NCBI GenBank assembly: GCA_027306605.1
Contig: DAHUZK010000071.1
Span: forward strand, 1 to 64,000
Length of the DNA stretch: 64,000 nucleotides
Origin: Acidimicrobiaceae bacterium
GTDB taxonomy: Bacteria > Actinomycetota > Acidimicrobiia > Acidimicrobiales > RAAP-2
Reading direction: 5' to 3'
Made by a program: the position numbers and the translations under genes. The notes beneath the pieces were generated by a model, which did not search any database, was not told the DNA's origin, and worked only from the letters and a program-made list of their open reading frames with translations. The stretch's first letter is position 1; every line of letters begins with the position of its first letter. Below, in pieces: positions 60,375 to 64,000 of this stretch.

Positions 60375-60441
60375 GTATATGCCGAGAGACCGGGTCGTTG
60401 CCTCTGTCTGTATACGCGCGACCGGCCCGTGCCTATACAGG
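60375..60441. repeat. Degenerate TATAC repeat array, second copy
   Basis: Read on the minus strand, units starting TATAGGC, TATACAGAC and TATACACCG begin at 60437, 60414 and 60379. The last two share an AGGCAACGACC-like core with the array at 29623-29735 (for example CAGGCAACGGCC there). It lies between the convergent aldehyde dehydrogenase and luciferase-like genes. Confidence 0.6.
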
Positions 60442-60545
60442 TGACGGCAACTGTCCCGATGCGGCAGACACGCTCTGCGCGGACACACCCCGCTGCCGGC
60501 GTAGACACCAGGACCCAAAGGCCCCCCATCGGGTGGTTCGAGGGG

Positions 60546-61385
60546 TCAGCGCTCGATGAAGCGCCGGGCGAAGGACTCCAGGGCGTCGAGCACCTCGGCG
60601 CTGCGACGCCACGGGGTCACGATGAGCCTGTCCACCCCGGCCTGCTCCCAGCTGAGAAGGTCGTCCTCGGTGGAGCACGCACCTCCGACCGTGATCTCGA
60701 AGGCCGTCTCGAGCCGGCCCGCCTCGTGCCTGTGGCGCCTGATCGTCGCCACGACGGCGGCCGCGGACTCCGGCGTGGCGCCCATGCCGATCCAGCCGTC
60801 ACCGAGACGCGCCGCCCGGCGCAGGGCGACCGCCGACTCCCCGCCGACGTGGATCGGGATCGGCTGCTGGACCGGCTTGGGCTCGAAGGCCACCGCGGCG
60901 AAGGGAAAGAACGGGCCGTCGTGGGCGACCGTCTCTTCGGTCCAGAGCCGGCGGCACACGCCGATCGCCTCCTCGAGCCGGGCACCGCGGGTGGCGGGGT
61001 CGATGCCCAGCGCCTCCCACTCGGAACGGAGCCATCCGGCCCCCGCGCCGATGACCGCCCGTCCGCTCGAGAGCCAGTCCAGCGTCCCGAAGGCCCGGGC
61101 GGTGATGAAGGGGTGGCGCAGCCCGAGCAGATAGACGTAGGTCCCGAGGCGGATCGACCTCGTGCGTGCGGCCAGGAACGACAGCATCGACCCCGGGTCG
61201 AAGAGCTGGGTCTCGGGCGGCACGGGAGGATGCTCGGCACCGGCGAAGGGCGAACCGGCCATCTCCTTGGGGAGCACGAGGTGCTCGGGGAGCCATGCCG
61301 ACTCGAATCCCAGGCCATCGGCGGCTTCGGCGGCTTCCGCCCACAGGCGCGGATGCAGGCGTCCGAAGGTGATGGCGAACTTCAC
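60546..61385 (-). CDS. Luciferase-like (probably F420-dependent) oxidoreductase
   Basis: A 279-residue TIM-barrel enzyme. Blocks: FAITFGRLHPRLWAEAAEAADGLGFESAWLPEHLVLP, RSIRLGTYVYLLGLRHPFITARAFGTLDWLSSGR, GAGAGWLRSEWEALG and IPIHVGGESAVALRRAARLGDGWIG. Cofactor F420 is likely but not proven by sequence. Start GTG 61385, just after GGGGGCGTGAC. Divergent from the PLP lyase. Confidence 0.9.
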   Translation of the reverse strand: MKFAITFGRLHPRLWAEAAEAADGLGFESAWLPEHLVLPKEMAGSPFAGAEHPPVPPETQLFDPGSMLSFLAARTRSIRLGTYVYLLGLRHPFITARAFGTLDWLSSGRAVIGAGAGWLRSEWEALGIDPATRGARLEEAIGVCRRLWTEETVAHDGPFFPFAAVAFEPKPVQQPIPIHVGGESAVALRRAARLGDGWIGMGATPESAAAVVATIRRHRHEAGRLETAFEITVGGACSTEDDLLSWEQAGVDRLIVTPWRRSAEVLDALESFARRFIER

Positions 61386-61467
61386 GTCACGCCCCCGAGC
61401 ACGGCGCTCAAAGTAGCGGGGACCGGCATGGGCGCACACTTCCCGCCAGCTCGGCTAAGAACGTGAG

Positions 61468-62745
61468 GTGGCCACCATTCCCCACACCCCGATGCCCGAA
61501 CAGGGGCTGCCGCGCGACCAGGTCATGCAGCGCCTGATCGCCTTGAAACAGGGGGACCAGGACTGGCGAGGCGGTCGAGTCTTCAGCCTCGTCTACTCCG
61601 CCGGTGACGACGTGCACGAGCTGCTGTCCGACGCCGTTGCCCTCTACAGCGCCGAGAACGGCCTGAACGTGCTGGCCTTCCCGAGCATCGGCACCATGCA
61701 GCACGACATCGTCCGCAACACCGCTTCGCTGCTCGGTGCGGACGACGCGCGCGCGGGCGGCGAGGTCGAGGGCTACGTCACGTCGGGCGGGACGGAGAGC
61801 CTGCTGCAGGCGGTGAAGACGGCCCGGGACGTGGCGCGCGACCGTGGCATCGCTCGTCCGAGCGTCGTGGCCGGCGAGAGCGCGCATGCCGCCTTCACGA
61901 AGGCGGCCGACTACTTCGACGTGGATCTGATCCGGGTCCCCGTCGGCACGGACTACCGCGTCTCGGCGGACACCCTCGCCGAGGCCTGTACCGACGACAC
62001 GATCATGGTCGTCGGCTCAGCGCCGAGCTATCCCCACGGCGTGATCGACCCCATCGCGGACATCGCAGCACTTGCTGCCACTCGCGGCGTGCTCTGCCAT
62101 GTCGACGCGTGCATGGGCGGCTTCCTCCTTCCGTTCCTGACAGAGCTGGGGCGTCTCGACGTCCCCTTCGACTTCCGCCTCCCGGGAGTCACATCAATGT
62201 CCGCCGACCTCCACAAGTACGGCTACGCGTCGAAGGGCGTGTCGGTCATCCTGTACCGCACACGTGACCTGGCTCGGAAACAGCTGTTCGTGACGACGGA
62301 CTGGCTCGGTGGCTTCTATGCGTCCACCGCCATGGCCGGAACGCGTCCGGCCGGACCGGTGGCCGCTGCCTGGGCCGCGCTGATGCACATCGGCCATCAG
62401 GGCTACCTCGAGCTCACCCGCACCGCGCACGACGCGGCGCGTGAACTGCGAGCGGGTATCGACGCCGTCGACGGTCTCCAAGTGCGGGGCGACCCCCCGG
62501 CCACCGTCATGGCGTTCGGGGCTCGTGATCCCGCCAGGCTCGACATCTTCGCGGTGGGAGAGCGGCTGGCAGACCAGGGCTGGTACCTCGACCGGCAGAA
62601 TCGCCCGGACTCCCTGCACGCCACGGTGCACGCCGGCAGCGCGGCGGCTGTGCCGATGCTGGTGGCGGACCTGGCTCAGGCCGTCCGCGAGGTGGGCTCG
62701 TCGCGCACCGAGCGGAGGGACACGACCTACGGGCAGAGCGTCTAA
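61468..62745 (+). CDS. PLP-dependent lyase of the sphingosine-1-phosphate lyase/decarboxylase group
   Basis: A 425-residue fold-type I PLP enzyme. Blocks: GYVTSGGTESLLQAVKTARD (phosphate loop), ESAHAAFTKAADYF (ring-stacking His), LCHVDACMGGFLLPF (Asp), and SADLHKYGYASKGVSVILY with the PLP-binding Lys in HKYG. The pattern fits sphingosine-1-phosphate lyase-like and glutamate decarboxylase-like enzymes. Substrate unknown. Start GTG 61468. It overlaps the convergent UBP zinc-finger gene by 4 bases. Confidence 0.9.
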   Translation: MATIPHTPMPEQGLPRDQVMQRLIALKQGDQDWRGGRVFSLVYSAGDDVHELLSDAVALYSAENGLNVLAFPSIGTMQHDIVRNTASLLGADDARAGGEVEGYVTSGGTESLLQAVKTARDVARDRGIARPSVVAGESAHAAFTKAADYFDVDLIRVPVGTDYRVSADTLAEACTDDTIMVVGSAPSYPHGVIDPIADIAALAATRGVLCHVDACMGGFLLPFLTELGRLDVPFDFRLPGVTSMSADLHKYGYASKGVSVILYRTRDLARKQLFVTTDWLGGFYASTAMAGTRPAGPVAAAWAALMHIGHQGYLELTRTAHDAARELRAGIDAVDGLQVRGDPPATVMAFGARDPARLDIFAVGERLADQGWYLDRQNRPDSLHATVHAGSAAAVPMLVADLAQAVREVGSSRTERRDTTYGQSV

Positions 62746-63011
62746 CCGGGCTCCATCGCCAGTTGGTCCACGTAGCACCAGATCCAGTCCTCCCCCGGTT
62801 CGAAGGACTGGATCAGTGGGTGCCCCGACGCATGGAAGTGCTTGGTGGCGTGTTGGTTGGGTGACGAGTCACAGCAGTTGACCTCGCCGCAGGTCAGGCA
62901 GAGCCGGAGGTGTACCCAGGCATCCCCCACTTTCAGACACTCCCCGCAGCCATCGGGGGTCCGGGGCTCCACGTCGGCGATCTGGTCGAGGTGCGTGCAT
63001 TCTTCAGCCAC
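62742..63011 (-). CDS. UBP-type zinc finger protein
   Basis: An 89-residue stand-alone zf-UBP domain. Cys/His ligands: CTHLDQ, CGECLKVGDAWVHLRLCLTCGEVNCCDSS, HATKHFHASGHPL. In eukaryotes this domain binds the ubiquitin C-terminus; in actinobacteria its role is unknown. Start GTG 63011. It is followed upstream by the mycofactocin-type SDR on the same strand. Confidence 0.9.
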   Translation of the reverse strand: MAEECTHLDQIADVEPRTPDGCGECLKVGDAWVHLRLCLTCGEVNCCDSSPNQHATKHFHASGHPLIQSFEPGEDWIWCYVDQLAMEPG

Positions 63012-63059
63012 AGGTCCAGAACCTCCTTTCTCGCGACGAAGCCTGGCGACGAAGCCTGG

Positions 63060-63845
63060 CTACGAAGTGGTCATGCCTCCGTCGACGGGCAGCGCGGCGC
63101 CGGTGACGCCGCTCGCCTCCGTCCCGCACAGCCAGGCGATGAGCGCGGCCGGTTCGCGCGGGTCGAGGAGACGTTCGACCAATTGCTGTTGCGCGAACTC
63201 CTCGGCCGACGTGAGCCCGTAGACGGCGGCCGAGGCATCGAGCATCGGTCCCCGCGTCGACCCCGGGCAGACCGCGTTGGCCGTGATGCCGGTCCCGGCC
63301 AGATCGGCGGCCAACGAGCGCACGAGCCCGATGACGGCGTGCTTCGACGCGCTGTAGGCGCTCAACCGTCGCAGGCCGAGGAGGCCGGCAGCAGAGGCCA
63401 CCGCCACCACGCGGCCACGCCGGGGCGCCGATGCCTCCAGCAATGCCGGCACAGCCGCCGTGGCCAGGTTGCGGACCCCGTTCACGTTCACCTCGAAGAG
63501 CGCGTCCCACTCGGCATCGGGCGTCTCCCACAGCGGTGGCCCGCCCGCGATGACTCCGGCCACGGCCACAGCCGCCTGGAGGCCGCCGAAATGAATGCGC
63601 GCCTCGTCGACCGCCGCCTGCATGTCGGAAAGGTTGCGGACGTCACCCACCATCGGGTGTACGGCGTCGCCGTGCCGGAGGGCGACGTCCTCGAGCTCGG
63701 CCTTCGTCGCCAGCCGGTAGTCCAGGGCCGGGTCGTCGGCACAGCGGTCGACGGCGACGACTTCCCAGCCGCCCGCCACGAGCGCGTCGACCGTCGCCGC
63801 GCCGATGCCCCGTGCGGCGCCTGTCACGATGGCGACGGGGCTCAC
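63060..63845 (-). CDS. Mycofactocin-coupled SDR oxidoreductase
   Basis: A 261-residue SDR with the insertion found in mycofactocin-dependent dehydrogenases, VDRCADDPALDYRLATKAELE after the second beta strand; these use a tightly held NAD recycled by mycofactocin. Other motifs: IVTGAARGIGAATVDALV, VASAAGLLGLRRLSAYSASK and LPVDGGMTTS. GTG 63845 overlaps the mftE stop by 4 bases and is preferred over GTG 63857. The link is reinforced by the adjacent mftE. Confidence 0.88.
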   Translation of the reverse strand: MSPVAIVTGAARGIGAATVDALVAGGWEVVAVDRCADDPALDYRLATKAELEDVALRHGDAVHPMVGDVRNLSDMQAAVDEARIHFGGLQAAVAVAGVIAGGPPLWETPDAEWDALFEVNVNGVRNLATAAVPALLEASAPRRGRVVAVASAAGLLGLRRLSAYSASKHAVIGLVRSLAADLAGTGITANAVCPGSTRGPMLDASAAVYGLTSAEEFAQQQLVERLLDPREPAALIAWLCGTEASGVTGAALPVDGGMTTS

Positions 63846-64000
63846 CGCACCTGCCACCGTGATCCCACCGCTTCGACGAGGTCCTGGATCATGGATGCGA
63901 GGTGAGCGCGGCCTTCCGCACCACTGGCGCCGGCGGGGTTTCCCAACACGCCGTTGGACGATACCGGCCGCACCCCGACGCTGCGCAGACGGGGCAGGAG
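63842..64000 (-). CDS. mftE: Mycofactocin system creatininase-family protein MftE (3' end only)
   Basis: Only the last 52 codons are visible. They read LLPRLRSVGVRPVSSNGVLG, NPAGASGAEGRAHLASMIQDL and end in WQVR. The GVRxVSxNGVLGxPxGA block is the usual C-terminus of MftE, the peptidase that releases the dipeptide core during mycofactocin synthesis. The rest is off the right edge. The stop overlaps the SDR start, so the SDR is part of this operon. Confidence 0.82.
   Translation of the reverse strand, partial: LLPRLRSVGVRPVSSNGVLGNPAGASGAEGRAHLASMIQDLVEAVGSRWQVR

Overview
This window is GC-rich bacterial DNA with closely packed genes, many of them translationally coupled through GTGA, ATGA or TGATG overlaps. 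The gene content points to an actinomycete, most likely of the class Acidimicrobiia. The main signs are a steroid C/D-ring catabolic cluster like that of mycobacteria, F420-type luciferase-like oxidoreductases, the edge of a mycofactocin locus, an LCP-family wall protein, paired acyl-CoA dehydrogenases, and a secreted protein with the '[19 protein letters not shown]' repeat that I associate with Acidimicrobiia. The species assignment is inference.

Layout, 1-16 kb. The window opens with a CLC-type chloride transporter (cut by the left edge), a MarR regulator and a divergent SCO1-like copper protein. Peptide chain release factor 3, an alpha/beta hydrolase and an LCP protein follow. Next come a small secreted Lys/Ala/Asn repeat protein, a MerR-controlled three-gene operon ending in a poly-gamma-glutamate-hydrolase-like gene, and two DUF4232 proteins. 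From 13.4 to 15.9 kb there is a small accessory patch: a GntR gene with a perfect palindrome, transposase debris, and a nucleotidyltransferase/HEPN pair preceded by four 19-bp iterons. It ends at tRNA-Glu(CTC) and tRNA-Gln(CTG).

16-29 kb. gltX, a [3Fe-4S] ferredoxin and a four-gene set of two DUF35 and two thiolase-like proteins run on the minus strand. The order resembles mycobacterial Rv3521-Rv3523, and a KstR-like half-palindrome lies upstream. Two GT4 glycosyltransferases and a polysaccharide deacetylase form a polysaccharide locus. An AarF/UbiB kinase, a SRPBCC protein and an aldo/keto reductase follow.

29-46 kb. The three-subunit proton-translocating transhydrogenase (pntAa-pntAb-pntB) is followed by the core of the window: an SDR, then echA20-ipdA-ipdB-ipdC, then thiolase/DUF35/FadA6-like genes divergent from two acyl-CoA dehydrogenases. 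Together these fit degradation of the steroid HIP intermediate (the C/D rings). A DNA alkylation-repair pair (Ada-AlkA fusion and Ogt) and another SDR follow.

46-64 kb. An apparently intact IS110/IS1111-type element with a long structured non-coding 3' part separates the SDR from a lipoprotein gene. Then come dienelactone hydrolase, amidohydrolase, a second acyl-CoA dehydrogenase pair with a luciferase-like enzyme, a membrane protein, a histidine phosphatase, an FtsH-like protease with an altered Walker B, an aldehyde dehydrogenase, a second luciferase-like enzyme, a PLP lyase, a UBP zinc finger, and a mycofactocin-type SDR next to the 3' end of mftE.

The strongest new signal is regulatory. 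A 15-bp palindrome, CTGACG-N3-CGTCAG, recurs in front of four separate acyl-CoA or aldehyde metabolism units (33.7, 40.9, 49.8 and 58.7 kb), which suggests a local regulon. The iterons at 14.65 kb and a degenerate 33-bp tandem repeat found in two convergent intergenic regions are the other patterns that the genes do not explain.
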